In this document: in pieces, positions 26,580 through 35,559 of the stretch
How positions within the stretch are numbered: position 1 is the stretch's first letter
Layout of the letters: every line of letters begins with the position of its first letter
Origin: Pyrodictiaceae archaeon
GTDB lineage: Archaea > Thermoproteota > Thermoprotei_A > Sulfolobales > WANQ01
Assembly (NCBI GenBank): GCA_015521735.1
Contig: WANQ01000003.1
Location: 1 to 64,000, forward strand
DNA length: 64,000 bases
Direction of reading: 5' to 3'
Notes under the pieces: generated by a model
The model's database searches: none
What the model saw: the letters and a program-made list of their open reading frames with translations, nothing else
Told to the model about the DNA's origin: nothing
Position numbers and translations under genes: made by a program

Positions 26580-27683
26580 CTGAAGAAAACTCAGAGACTT
26601 CTAGTGCTAGCAGTAGACGTAGACGATGACATAGGTAGGGTAGGTATACGTACACCTATAATAGGTAAGGCGAACCTACTTAAAGCAGCAGTAGACTTCG
26701 CTACCAAGAGACCGGAAGATTCTGACACCAATGTATTGTTCACAGCATTATCATTAGTTGAAAAGCTAAGTAAAGAGGGATATAATGTAGAGGTAGCAGT
26801 TGTTTCTGGTGATCCAGTTGACCCTATTAAAGCAGATCTTAGGGTAAGAGATCAGGTAAAAGCACTTGTTGAAACTCTAGGTATTGATGGAATAATACTT
26901 GTAAGTGATGGTGCAGAGGATGAAAAGGTAGTACCAATAATACAGAATATTGCTCCAATAGTCTCTGTTAAAAGGGTAATAGTAGAGCAGTTGAGGGGTG
27001 TTGAGGAAACATACATACTGATTGGGAGGTATATTAAGAAAATAATAGAGGAGCCCCGATTCGCCAAGTTATTCCTAGGTGTACCTGGGATAGTTATAAC
27101 AATGGTTTCAGCACTAGCACTACTAGGTATGCTTCAATACGCATTAACTGTAGCATTCCTCATAGTAGGCATAGCAATGATGTTTAGAGGCTTCGAATTA
27201 GATCAGAAACTACAAGCCTGGTGGTCGTCATCACCTATTACATCAGTTGCCCTAATACTATCGTCTATATCCATAATAATAGGAGTCGTTGTAGCTAGCT
27301 ACTATGCTCAAGCATCAGAATCCACTATAAGCCTAATAGCATCAGTAATTAACGTTTTAACACCCTTCATAGGCTTTAGCATTACAGCAATTTTTACGGC
27401 AAGAGCTATTGTCAAGATAATGTCTGGTGATATAAGGGTTTGGCATGATATAGCAGGTCTAATAGTTACAGCTATGATGATAGTAGCCTTATACAATTTA
27501 TCACAAACACTAAATAAGCTCCCATTATCAGCAGGTCCCGACGAAGTACTTAGAGCAGTAATGGAGTCAAAGATACTGCTATGGTTGTTTGCAGCAATAA
27601 TAGTGATAATAATATTGACAACAGTATTTACTTTACTAGAAGATAAGTTAATATCCATTATTCGTGGAAGAATTAAACGTTAA
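26580..27683 (+). CDS. DUF373 family membrane protein, probable CTG start
   Basis: The N-terminal 150 residues are soluble (LLVLAVDVDDDIGRVGIRTP; IIQNIAPIVSVKRVIV; ETYILIGRYIKKI) and the rest holds about seven membrane helices. This is the DUF373 layout, function unknown. The ORF track starts at a GTG (26604), which cuts off the first beta strand and has no ribosome binding site. A CTG at 26580 adds KKTQRLLV, restores the family N-terminus and has GGTGG 6 nt upstream. The only upstream in-frame stop is at 26565, and no ATG, GTG or TTG lies between. I therefore place the start at CTG. Confidence 0.78.
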   Translation: MKKTQRLLVLAVDVDDDIGRVGIRTPIIGKANLLKAAVDFATKRPEDSDTNVLFTALSLVEKLSKEGYNVEVAVVSGDPVDPIKADLRVRDQVKALVETLGIDGIILVSDGAEDEKVVPIIQNIAPIVSVKRVIVEQLRGVEETYILIGRYIKKIIEEPRFAKLFLGVPGIVITMVSALALLGMLQYALTVAFLIVGIAMMFRGFELDQKLQAWWSSSPITSVALILSSISIIIGVVVASYYAQASESTISLIASVINVLTPFIGFSITAIFTARAIVKIMSGDIRVWHDIAGLIVTAMMIVALYNLSQTLNKLPLSAGPDEVLRAVMESKILLWLFAAIIVIIILTTVFTLLEDKLISIIRGRIKR

Positions 27684-27701
27684 ATCAAGGAGTTAATCCT
27701 A

Positions 27702-28511
27702 CTATCTGCCGAAACGTCTTTCCCTTTTCTGGTAAGACCTAATAGCTCTCCACAAGTCTATTCTACGGAAATCAGGCCAGTAGACCTCACAGAAATATAG
27801 CTCACTATAAGCCGACTGCCATAGTAGGAAATTACTTATTCTTTCTTCACCAGAAGTACGTATAATTAAGTCTGGGTCGGGTAGGCCACTAGTATACAGG
27901 TACCTTGAAAAGGTGTTTTCATCTAGTTTACTAACATCCAGCTTACCTTCCTTAACGTCAAGTGCAAGTCTTCTAACAGCATCAACTATTTCCTGTCTAC
28001 CACCATAGCATAATGCTACGTTTAACACGTGTTTTTGCTCATACTTTGATGTGAGTTCTTCTATTTCCTTAGCTAACTCTACAACATCATTAGGTACAAG
28101 CTCCATTCTACCAAAGAATTTAATTCTAACACCACGTCTTCTAAAATCATCTATGTTCTCCTTTATCTCCCTTAAAGCCCTCCTAGCTAGATCAAATAAT
28201 TTTTCACGCTCAGTACTGCTCCTATAAAGACAGTTCTCAGTAGACATAGCGTAGACTGTTACAACCTCTATACCTAGATCCCATAACCAGTCTAATACCA
28301 TTCTAAGCTTCTTATAGCCAAACTCGTGCCCTAGCCATGGAGGCATAGACCTCTCTCTAGCCCATCTCCTATTGCCGTCAGGTATTATTCCTACATGTCT
28401 AGGTTTTACTCCATCCTTTATTTGAAGCCAGAGCCAACGCTCATACACCTTATAAACAGGTTTAAGCAAGATGTTTCCTACAGTCATTAGTGTCCTTAAA
28501 GCCTTGCCCAT
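27702..28511 (-). CDS. uppS: cis-prenyltransferase (polyprenyl diphosphate synthase)
   Basis: Makes the long polyprenyl carrier used in archaeal protein glycosylation. The signature HVGIIPDGNRRWARER (near residues 39-54) contains the catalytic Asp and binding Arg/Trp. LWDLGIEVVTVYAMSTEN and the C-terminal DLIIRTSGEERISNFLLWQSAYSE (in parts) complete the family motifs. The length of 269 aa is usual. It is convergent with DUF373 and divergent from the ITP/XTP phosphatase gene. Confidence 0.94.
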   Translation of the reverse strand: MGKALRTLMTVGNILLKPVYKVYERWLWLQIKDGVKPRHVGIIPDGNRRWARERSMPPWLGHEFGYKKLRMVLDWLWDLGIEVVTVYAMSTENCLYRSSTEREKLFDLARRALREIKENIDDFRRRGVRIKFFGRMELVPNDVVELAKEIEELTSKYEQKHVLNVALCYGGRQEIVDAVRRLALDVKEGKLDVSKLDENTFSRYLYTSGLPDPDLIIRTSGEERISNFLLWQSAYSELYFCEVYWPDFRRIDLWRAIRSYQKRERRFGR

Positions 28512-28594
28512 AATCTTCAGCCCTATTCTTCACCAAGAATAATTTATTATCGCCCCTAATAACTATCAAGGAAGGTAATAGTGGTGAAGAACTC

Positions 28595-29152
28595 TTGCGA
28601 GTAGCAGTAGGCTCTACAAACAAATCTAAAATACTAGCTGTAAAGAAGGCATGGCGTATTATGGGTGAAGCAGAAATAATACCCGTTAAGGTTCAAAGTG
28701 GTGTACCAGAACAGCCTAGAAGCCTTAAACAAACAATTATTGGAGCAATAAATAGAGCTGTAAATGCTAGAGTTAAAGTAAATGCTGAGTACGGTGTAGG
28801 AATAGAGGCAGGATACATGAACATAACCCATAACCTCTTAGTTGACGTACAAGTAACGGCTATAGTAGATGAAGAATATGTAACTATAGGTTTTAGCCCA
28901 GCCTTTCAAATACCATTAGAAGCAACCAGGTACAATACACTAGGAGAATACATGGCGTCAATAACTGGCAGAGCTAAGATAAATGAAGAAATAGGAGCAA
29001 TAGGATACTTCACTAATGGGATAGTAACACGAACAGATCTAACATACTACTCGGTCATAATGGCCCTAGTACCTAGAATTAATAAAAAGCAGTACAAGAG
29101 TCTTCCCAGAATAAGTGAAGTAATAGATAAGGTCAGTAAGGAAACCTTATAA
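28595..29152 (+). CDS. inosine/xanthosine triphosphatase (DUF84/YjjX family)
   Basis: House-cleaning phosphatase for ITP and XTP, 185 aa. The opening VAVGSTNKSKILAVKKAW and the segment VPEQPRSLKQTIIGAINRA are hallmarks of the YjjX/DUF84 family, as is GVGIEAGYM, with an acidic active-site residue. The TTG start gives MRVAVGSTNK with AGTGGTGA about 7 nt upstream. It is followed in the same direction by the ribosomal protein S8e gene. Confidence 0.88.
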   Translation: MRVAVGSTNKSKILAVKKAWRIMGEAEIIPVKVQSGVPEQPRSLKQTIIGAINRAVNARVKVNAEYGVGIEAGYMNITHNLLVDVQVTAIVDEEYVTIGFSPAFQIPLEATRYNTLGEYMASITGRAKINEEIGAIGYFTNGIVTRTDLTYYSVIMALVPRINKKQYKSLPRISEVIDKVSKETL

Positions 29153-29194
29153 TCCCTAACCTAGTTATCTTGGAACCAGCACTCCAGGGTGTAG

Positions 29195-29584
29195 ATGAAA
29201 ATGAGTTACTACCAAGGAAATGATTTAAAGAAGCCTACAGGTGGTAAAAAGAGGCCTCATAGAGGCAAAAGAAAGTACGAACTAGGTAGACCACCAACAG
29301 AAACAAGACTTGCTGAAGTAGAGCAAAGGAAACTAGTAAGAGTTCGTGGAGGAAACTATAAGGTAAGGTTAAAGAAGGCAGTATACGCTAATGTAGTAGA
29401 CCCCGAAACAAATAAGGCAAGAAAAGTTAGAATACTAAGAGTATTAGAAACACCATCGTATAGAGAGTATGCTAGGAGAGGAATAATAGTTAAAGGAGCA
29501 ATAATTGAAACAGAAATAGGTAAAGCTAAAGTAACTTCTAGACCAGGTCAAGATGGAGTAATAAATGCTGTACTAATTAAGTAG
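29195..29584 (+). CDS. rps8e: 30S ribosomal protein S8e
   Basis: Basic 129-residue ribosomal protein found in archaea and eukaryotes. It shows [39 protein letters not shown] (in parts) and a C-terminal [24 protein letters not shown]. Normal length. The start is ATG at 29195, or the ATG two codons later. It is first of a block with SRP19, Gar1 and TFB. Confidence 0.96.
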   Translation: MKMSYYQGNDLKKPTGGKKRPHRGKRKYELGRPPTETRLAEVEQRKLVRVRGGNYKVRLKKAVYANVVDPETNKARKVRILRVLETPSYREYARRGIIVKGAIIETEIGKAKVTSRPGQDGVINAVLIK

Positions 29585-29602
29585 TTTTAGGAGTACTAAA
29601 AC

Positions 29603-29914
29603 TTGAGCTCTAGAGATTATATAGGTGAAAGAATAGTTATTTGGCCCGTATACATCGATTCTACTAAGTCTAGGAGTAAAGGTAGAAAACTACCTAGAGA
29701 ACTATGTATACCTAATCCAAGAATAGACGAAATAGTTGAAGCAGCAAAACTTCTCGGCTTAGACCCCATAGTTGAGGAGAAAAGTTATCCAAGAGAATGG
29801 TGGGTCTACGATAAAAGAGTAGTAGTATTAAAGCAAGGCTCTAAGAGGGAGACATTAAAGCTAATTGCAGAAAAAGTAAAAGAACTCAGAAGCAGGAAGC
29901 GGAAACATACATAG
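29603..29914 (+). CDS. srp19: signal recognition particle 19 kDa protein
   Basis: Binds SRP RNA and helps SRP54 load. Typical features in its 103 residues are IVIWPVYIDSTKSRSKGRKLPRE (in parts), the motif PNPRIDEIVEAAKLLGLDPI and the basic C-terminal RSRKRKHT. The TTG start follows GGAGTA. It starts 18 bp after rps8e. The SRP RNA gene is not in this window. Confidence 0.94.
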   Translation: MSSRDYIGERIVIWPVYIDSTKSRSKGRKLPRELCIPNPRIDEIVEAAKLLGLDPIVEEKSYPREWWVYDKRVVVLKQGSKRETLKLIAEKVKELRSRKRKHT

Positions 29915-30077
29915 AATAGACTTATAAAGCGTACTACCATAATAAGCGATAATACGCTAAGTAGATAAGCCAAAATAGAATTACCATGAGCCACGACATA
30001 GTCTTCAACGAGTATAGGGGGAAGCCGTTTAATACTTAAGTTAGCATTTAAGAATTTTACGAGGTGATAATACTTCT

Positions 30078-30368
30078 ATGCGTAAACTAGGTACTGCACT
30101 CCACGTATCACGTTCAGGTAACATAATAGTAAAGGTTGAACAAAAAGAACCTCCACCAATAGGGTCAAGAGTATTTGATAGAGATATGCGTAGACTAGGC
30201 ATAGTAGTAGACATTATAGGACCTGTAAACTCGCCCTACGTTGTAGTAAAACCTGAAAGTAGTGAAGTACGCCTACTCTTTGAGCCAGGCCCAGTCTATT
30301 ACGCTCCACCCAGACGTCAATTACGTAGACGTGAGCGATCTAGGAAGAAGAAGTCGAGGAGAAAATGA
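30078..30368 (+). CDS. gar1: H/ACA RNP protein Gar1
   Basis: Component of the RNA-guided pseudouridylation complex (Cbf5, Nop10, L7Ae, Gar1). The 96 residues contain the Gar1 beta-barrel (LHVSRSGNIIVKVEQKEPPPIGSRVFD in parts, RLGIVVDIIGPVNSPYVVVKP) and a basic tail of Arg/Lys. Its TGA is one base before the TFB ATG, a frequent archaeal gar1-tfb pairing. The 163-bp gap before it shows no clear gene or RNA. Confidence 0.92.
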   Translation: MRKLGTALHVSRSGNIIVKVEQKEPPPIGSRVFDRDMRRLGIVVDIIGPVNSPYVVVKPESSEVRLLFEPGPVYYAPPRRQLRRRERSRKKKSRRK

Positions 30369-30369
30369 G

Positions 30370-31248
30370 ATGACGTGTCCTAAAGATAGGATAATATATG
30401 ATCCAGAGAGAGGAGAGTACATTTGCATGGATACTGGTGAAGTATTAGAAGACCATGTAGTAGACCAGGGCCCCGAATGGCGTGTATTTTCACCAGAGGA
30501 TAGGGTATCTCGTAGTCGTATAGGTGCTCCACTAACAAGTATAGTCCACGATAAAGGATTGACTACTTATATTGGTAGAGCTTCGAGAAGACTAAGTGAA
30601 TATCAGCGTAGAAAAGCATTGAAGCTACAAGAAATTAATCGCAAACTTAGAGTATCTCCTAAGGATAGGAAGCTGGTAAATATGTTATCTGAACTCAACA
30701 ATGCTACTGGTAGGCTAGGCTTACCATCTAGAGTTAGAGAAACAGCAGCAGCAATCCTAAGAAAACTATATGAGAAACACACTATACGTAGACCACAACT
30801 ACCCAGCTATCTTGCCGCAGCAATATATATTGCATGTAAGATAAATAATGTTACATCTAAGACTAAGGAAGAAATAATGAATATCCTAGATGTTAGTAGT
30901 AAAGAGTTCTGGAATGCTTATCGTAAGATCAGAGATGAAGTGTTAAAGAGGCCTCTAAGTCCATCTAAGCCTATGGACTATGTGGATAGGATTGCTAGTA
31001 AACTAGGACTACCATCACATATATCAACCTTAGCATATAAGTTATCAGTACTTATGACTAAACACGGGTTAACCGACGGTAAGGGTCCCATAGGAGTAGC
31101 AGCAGCTACAGTATATGTTGCTGCAGTTATATTAGATGAGAAGAAAACTCAAAGAGAAGTAGCTGATGCAGCAGGAGTCACTGAGGTAACCGTACGTAAC
31201 CGGTACAAAGACATAGTTGATAACTTCCTAATAGAGGTAGCTATTTAG
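30370..31248 (+). CDS. tfb: transcription initiation factor TFB
   Basis: The TFIIB homologue (292 aa). The real start is the ATG at 30370, right after gar1; the track's longer ORF is read through gar1. The N-terminal ribbon (TCPKDRIIYDPERGEYICMDTGEVL) keeps only two of the usual four Cys, with Asp in the other places, as in Sulfolobus TFB1. The B-finger region is DQGPEWRVFSPEDR, then two cyclin folds (e.g. AAAIYIACKINNVTSKTKEEI; PIGVAAATVYVAAVILDEKK, each in part). The end AAGVTEVTVRNRYKDIVDNF is the BRE-binding helix-turn-helix. Confidence 0.96.
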   Translation: MTCPKDRIIYDPERGEYICMDTGEVLEDHVVDQGPEWRVFSPEDRVSRSRIGAPLTSIVHDKGLTTYIGRASRRLSEYQRRKALKLQEINRKLRVSPKDRKLVNMLSELNNATGRLGLPSRVRETAAAILRKLYEKHTIRRPQLPSYLAAAIYIACKINNVTSKTKEEIMNILDVSSKEFWNAYRKIRDEVLKRPLSPSKPMDYVDRIASKLGLPSHISTLAYKLSVLMTKHGLTDGKGPIGVAAATVYVAAVILDEKKTQREVADAAGVTEVTVRNRYKDIVDNFLIEVAI

Positions 31249-31425
31249 TCCATTTTTCTCAACATAGGTATAATTCTTTATAGATTTTGGATTATGGTAA
31301 TATACATATATTAGTTCTCAGAACAATATATTATAGAGGCATCAAGAACCTATACAAGCTAGTAGTCTACTCGTCCAGTATACTGAAGCCCTGAATGATG
31401 TACAATAGTTGAGAGGTGAAGTAGT

Positions 31426-31836
31426 ATTCCAAGACCACTAACGGAGTTAGAGAGAAAAGCATATGAGCTCATAAAGTCACGTGGAGAAGAAGGTTTACTC
31501 CAAAGTGAGCTATGGAAGTTAATGAATATAGATAGTCGCGAAGGATCACGTATAACGTTACAGCTACTTAAACGTGGGCTTATTACACGTGAACCAGTTA
31601 TACACAATGGTCGTAGAACATACAAGCTCTACGCTATAAAAAGATATGATATAACAATTAAAGTAAACCTTGATACCGTTAGAGACATTCCATGCTTTAC
31701 GTGTAAGTTCTTTAATAGATGTGGTAGAGGAAACTTCTATGATCCCAGAACATGTAAATTCCTAACAGATTGGTTGCTTAGAGTAACTGGTAATGGAGGA
31801 GCTGGTAAGCCTAAAATGTTTGCACGAGAGAGTTGA
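31426..31836 (+). CDS. transcription factor TFE-beta (RPC39-like, Fe-S), AUU start
   Basis: A 136-residue subunit of the crenarchaeal TFE-alpha/beta factor that helps open the promoter. A winged helix (LTELERKAYELIKSRGEEGL; SRITLQLLKRGLITREPV) is followed by the Fe-S binding Cys set CFTCKFFNRC ... TCKFL. The ORF track begins at an internal ATG (31522) and loses helix 1. In the same frame the ORF runs back to ATT at 31426, with a perfect GAGGTGA 6 nt upstream and a TGA stop just before it. No ATG, GTG or TTG lies between. It overlaps convergent trm1 by 26 bp. Confidence 0.85.
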   Translation: MPRPLTELERKAYELIKSRGEEGLLQSELWKLMNIDSREGSRITLQLLKRGLITREPVIHNGRRTYKLYAIKRYDITIKVNLDTVRDIPCFTCKFFNRCGRGNFYDPRTCKFLTDWLLRVTGNGGAGKPKMFARES

Positions 31837-33016
31837 TACAAGATATAATTTCCTCAAGTGGGGCATTGGTAGTTATGCCTCTTGGATCAAAATGAGATCT
31901 ACAAGCACTATAACCCTTACTTCTTAAACACTCTATTAGCTCTGATATCTTAGGCATAGACTTATGTATCTTACTGCAAATTCTATCGAGCCTATAGTAA
32001 ACTCTATTTACATTGTACTCGCATTTAAGTCTATCAATTAATAGTTTTATTCTGCTAGCTGTTTGAAGCCATGGAAGCTCCGGTATATGTTTATCTATCT
32101 CGTCAAGTAGCCCAATGTTACCTAGGCTTCCAGTCCATAGAGGTCCTATGTACATGTTCTTACCACTATTATTAGTGTTTCTTGGTATAGGGTATCCCTT
32201 CACTAAAGTTCTTTCAAGAGTCTCAACATCATACTTAATGTAGCCTAAATTCTCTATTAGCTTATCTGCTCTCCGTGCGCCACGTGTTATTCTAAAGAAT
32301 ATCCTGTAATAATAGTCTGCGTAATAGGCTAGTACTGGTTCAGCAGCTATGTCGCGTGAGGCAGCTCTTAATACAATTGATGCTATTAGGATGCGTAGCC
32401 CAACTTCTTTTTCACAGTCAACTTTTAGTGGTCTTGAATGGTATTTGCGTAGACAAGCATTAACATATGTACCAGTTAGTGCAGCAGTATCCGTGGCTGT
32501 TACGGCAATATACCCATTACTTCTAGTAGCCCATACAGCTGAGTCAATAAATGGTATAGGTGATCCAAAGGGATCTATGTCTATGAAATCAGCTCTTAAA
32601 CCTATTTCCGGTAAGAGATAATGAAGTAGGTTAGCATCGAAGCAGAAAACTTTAACCTTCTCAGATACATTATTTAATCTAATATTCTCTTCCATGAGCT
32701 CACATGCTTCTGGATCACGATCATTTACTATGGCTTCCATAGAGTTAGCTTCAACTACAAATCTTATACCCCTCACACCGCTTCCACTTAACGAGTCTAC
32801 AGCTAATTCAATGTTTCTATGCTTTGAAATAGTGTAGAGAAACAATACTGTTATGTCGCGATTAAAGACCATTCGTGGATTATAGAATATTGGAGCCCAG
32901 GCAGGCTCATATACTCCATCTGGACGTGTATAAGCTTTAGGATCAGGTACTAGGAGCTCTACTTTACCTTCTCTAATACGCTTGAATGGATACTTTAACA
33001 TAACATTCCTAGACAT
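31811..33016 (-). CDS. trm1: tRNA (guanine-26) N2,N2-dimethyltransferase
   Basis: Methylates G26 of tRNA (401 aa). It has the Trm1 layout: PRMVFNRDITVLFLYTIS near residue 45, SGSGVRGIRFVVEA as the SAM site, FIDIDPFGSPIPFIDSAVWATR (in parts) as the catalytic motif and AVTATDTAALTGTY. The C-terminal domain holds LGPLW-like IGPLWTGSLG. It follows the THEP1 NTPase gene by 9 bp. Its 3' end overlaps the TFE-beta gene on the other strand. Confidence 0.95.
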   Translation of the reverse strand: MSRNVMLKYPFKRIREGKVELLVPDPKAYTRPDGVYEPAWAPIFYNPRMVFNRDITVLFLYTISKHRNIELAVDSLSGSGVRGIRFVVEANSMEAIVNDRDPEACELMEENIRLNNVSEKVKVFCFDANLLHYLLPEIGLRADFIDIDPFGSPIPFIDSAVWATRSNGYIAVTATDTAALTGTYVNACLRKYHSRPLKVDCEKEVGLRILIASIVLRAASRDIAAEPVLAYYADYYYRIFFRITRGARRADKLIENLGYIKYDVETLERTLVKGYPIPRNTNNSGKNMYIGPLWTGSLGNIGLLDEIDKHIPELPWLQTASRIKLLIDRLKCEYNVNRVYYRLDRICSKIHKSMPKISELIECLRSKGYSACRSHFDPRGITTNAPLEEIISCINSLVQTF

Positions 33017-33025
33017 AGTCTCATT

Positions 33026-33580
33026 CTACCTTCTCCTACTAGCTTCCATAACCAGTTCTAGGATTCTAGAAGCAATTTTCTGTTTAAGTAAATCCCTATT
33101 CTCAAGCGTAACAACGTATTTTTCAGCATCACGTGGTAGTCCAAGTATCCTTGGATCATTAAGTCTATAATGCACAACTAATAGTAATGGCTTCGTGTTC
33201 TGGGACAACGCTTTAAGAATACTTAGCCTTAGATCATTAAGTTTAAGCTCCATAGGTCCTACTTCATCTATTGCAACTACATCTGCTCTCTCAAGGGCTT
33301 CACTAATAGCCCTAGAACCAAAGACCCCAGCTCTCGGATTCACTACATATTTCCCTACACGAGGACCATTAAAAGAAGCATTCTTCAATGCCAAAAACTC
33401 TTCCTCACCCGTCAACAAGTTCACTATCTTGAACCCTCTCCTTACGCCTCGTTCTCTTATCTCTGGACAAATTATTCCACCAACAACGTAACCCTTATCT
33501 CTTAATGCTTTAACTGCATGCATGAAAATAGTGGTTTTCCCTATACCAGGTCGACCAGTAATTACTATTGCTTTAGCCAA
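33026..33580 (-). CDS. THEP1-type nucleoside-triphosphatase
   Basis: A 184-residue P-loop NTPase of the THEP1 family. Walker A is GRPGIGKTTIFMHAV near residue 8, GGIICPEIRERGVRRGFKIV is the family block, and Walker B is ADVVAIDEVGPMEL near residue 100. Family members hydrolyse NTPs slowly; the cellular role is unclear. It is first in a two-gene unit with trm1, which may point to RNA metabolism, but the link is only positional. Confidence 0.9.
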   Translation of the reverse strand: MAKAIVITGRPGIGKTTIFMHAVKALRDKGYVVGGIICPEIRERGVRRGFKIVNLLTGEEEFLALKNASFNGPRVGKYVVNPRAGVFGSRAISEALERADVVAIDEVGPMELKLNDLRLSILKALSQNTKPLLLVVHYRLNDPRILGLPRDAEKYVVTLENRDLLKQKIASRILELVMEASRRR

Positions 33581-33694
33581 TACCTACCCCCATTTCTATG
33601 CTATCATGGCTAAAAAGCTAAAAACTATGATACTGATTTACCAGCAGTACCGTGTTATATTATGTTGTGGTTTAAGAAAGTAGTGTGTTAGGGT

Positions 33695-34636
33695 CTAGTG
33701 TTGGACATCGTTTTTATTGTCATTTAGCTCATCAATACTCGTAACTACGTTAACTCCCATACTTTCTAATTCTTTCTTAACACTAGGTGAAGTTACTAAG
33801 GCTACACGTCTAGTATTTATTACACGCTCTATTTTCTCTGATTCCTCTAGCTTAGTTAGTAGCTTCTCTCTACGTTTCTCTATAACTATCGTATACTTTG
33901 CTCTACCTGTATTAAGAGCTACATCGAATACTGTACTTGTAGCATATGTTGCCCTATAACCTTTCATGGATGCATGCTTTACTATTAGTGTGCCAGGACT
34001 AGTTGAAGATAATATTTCTTCATCATTAATGGACTTTGATGGAGGCTTGAATATGTCTATGGGCTTTAATATATCTTCACCAAGTATTTCAACTAGTTTC
34101 TCAGCTTTATCTATGTTTAAATCCATCGTTCCTCTCTCATACTCGTACACAGCTTTTCTAGTAACACCTAATGCTAGTGCAAGATCACCTAAACTCATCT
34201 TCTTGTTTTCGCGTGCCTCCTTAAGTTTACGTCTATCAATGCTAACGTAGAATTCACCTCTCTTATAATAGAGTAGTATTTCCTCTCTACCGCTAAGTAC
34301 TGATTCAAGTGTTTGAGGAGTTATAGCTGGTAACCCGTATCGTTCATACATTACCATGTCTTCCATGGGCTTCCTATTATATGTCTCACTTATTATTAGC
34401 GATGGTATGTTCAATGTATAAGCTATGTTATATAACTCTCTAGCTTCACGATAATGTACTTCATCTATACTACGAGTTACTTTTATTAGAAGCTTTCTAT
34501 CTCCTCTAGCAGCTACTATATCTATACTCCTCCTCCTTGCGTTTCTAGGGTAGCTTAGTACTTCTATGCTAAACCTACTATTAGCTAGGTATGACAGTAC
34601 GCTATCTACTAGTTTTTCAAAGTACTTCGTATACAT
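33695..34636 (-). CDS. HTH (XRE-type) regulator with N-terminal nuclease-like domain
   Basis: A 313-residue protein in three parts. Residues 1-110 look like a restriction-endonuclease fold (SIDIVAARGDRKLLIKVTRS), but the usual E-x-K is I-x-K-like, so catalysis is doubtful. Residues 130-190 are a Cro/C1-type helix-turn-helix (MSLGDLALALGVTRKAVYEYERG). Residues 220-310 form a mixed domain (VALVTSPSVKKELESMGVNV) with possible ligand-binding function. Archaeal HTH regulators of this build are known, but the regulon is not. Monocistronic. Confidence 0.75.
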   Translation of the reverse strand: MYTKYFEKLVDSVLSYLANSRFSIEVLSYPRNARRRSIDIVAARGDRKLLIKVTRSIDEVHYREARELYNIAYTLNIPSLIISETYNRKPMEDMVMYERYGLPAITPQTLESVLSGREEILLYYKRGEFYVSIDRRKLKEARENKKMSLGDLALALGVTRKAVYEYERGTMDLNIDKAEKLVEILGEDILKPIDIFKPPSKSINDEEILSSTSPGTLIVKHASMKGYRATYATSTVFDVALNTGRAKYTIVIEKRREKLLTKLEESEKIERVINTRRVALVTSPSVKKELESMGVNVVTSIDELNDNKNDVQH

Positions 34637-34799
34637 TACTACCTTTACCCTTTTCCTAGTTAGGACTTACTACTCCCCGTCTAACTCCAGTTATAGTAGT
34701 AATTACTTGTGTGGTTCTTAAATCCTGCTCCTAGAGTAATGGATAAAGCGTGAAGTATGTAAAAGAGTATTAACTTGACCTAGGATTAAAAACATAATT

Positions 34800-35504
34800 T
34801 TATTTTCTCTTATATCTTGCATAAACCATTGCATGGTCTCTATCAAATGGTTCAAGGTGTACTACGTCTATTATCTCAAATCCAGCTTGCTTTAACGTGT
34901 CTATCTCCTTCTTATAGACTTCACTTGGAGCTTTAGTTACATCAATGCTCCTAGCCTTTATAGCTAGTAGTAGCCATCCCCCATCACGTAGGAAGAACTC
35001 TGCGTTACGTGCAACTATAGCTGCTTGTTCTGGTTGTGCTATGTCAGCATATATTCCATCAACTGTTTCCACAATATACCTGTATTTTTCAGGGAACCTA
35101 GCATCTCCTAAGATGGGTATAATGTTGGGCCTAGATTCTGCTACTAGTACAAATTCCCTCATAACTCTTGGCGCAAATTCTACTCCAAAAAGCTTACCCT
35201 TAGGCCCAATGATGTCTGATACATGGCTTGGTGTTGTACCTGTAGCAGCTCCAAGGTATAGTACTTTATCTCCCTCTTTTACTGGGAGTTCTTCTATGCC
35301 TTTTAGTAGTGATGCAGCTAGCTTACTACGGTAAGGATTCCATTCTCTATACTCCTTGTCCTTCCACTTAAATAATCTCTCACCATACACGCGTTTACCT
35401 GGTGCTAGATTCTCTGTTGCAAGCTTAGCTGAACCATCATCTAGCTCTACAACGTATACCTTCTTATATTTCTCGTGTTCGTATACGTTTACTACTTCAG
35501 GCAT
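34800..35504 (-). CDS. flpA: fibrillarin, C/D RNP 2'-O-methyltransferase
   Basis: The catalytic subunit of C/D box RNPs (234 aa). It has NPYRSKLAASLLKGIEELPVKEGDKVLYLGAATGTTPSHVSDI in order (shown in parts), where YLGAATGTTPSHVSD is the SAM site. VDGIYADIAQPEQAAIV and LLLAIKARSIDVT carry the catalytic Asp and Lys. It lies 55 bp downstream of nop5, its partner. Six candidate C/D guide RNAs lie elsewhere in this window. Confidence 0.96.
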   Translation of the reverse strand: MPEVVNVYEHEKYKKVYVVELDDGSAKLATENLAPGKRVYGERLFKWKDKEYREWNPYRSKLAASLLKGIEELPVKEGDKVLYLGAATGTTPSHVSDIIGPKGKLFGVEFAPRVMREFVLVAESRPNIIPILGDARFPEKYRYIVETVDGIYADIAQPEQAAIVARNAEFFLRDGGWLLLAIKARSIDVTKAPSEVYKKEIDTLKQAGFEIIDVVHLEPFDRDHAMVYARYKRK

Positions 35505-35559
35505 GTATTACACCCTATATCATGATTAAACTATGTATGCAAGGTTCATAAGAGTTATC

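Noticed and set aside
31359-31625. 88-aa minus-strand ORF
   Set aside because: Antisense to the 5' part of TFE-beta, whose family match and ribosome binding site fix the coding strand.
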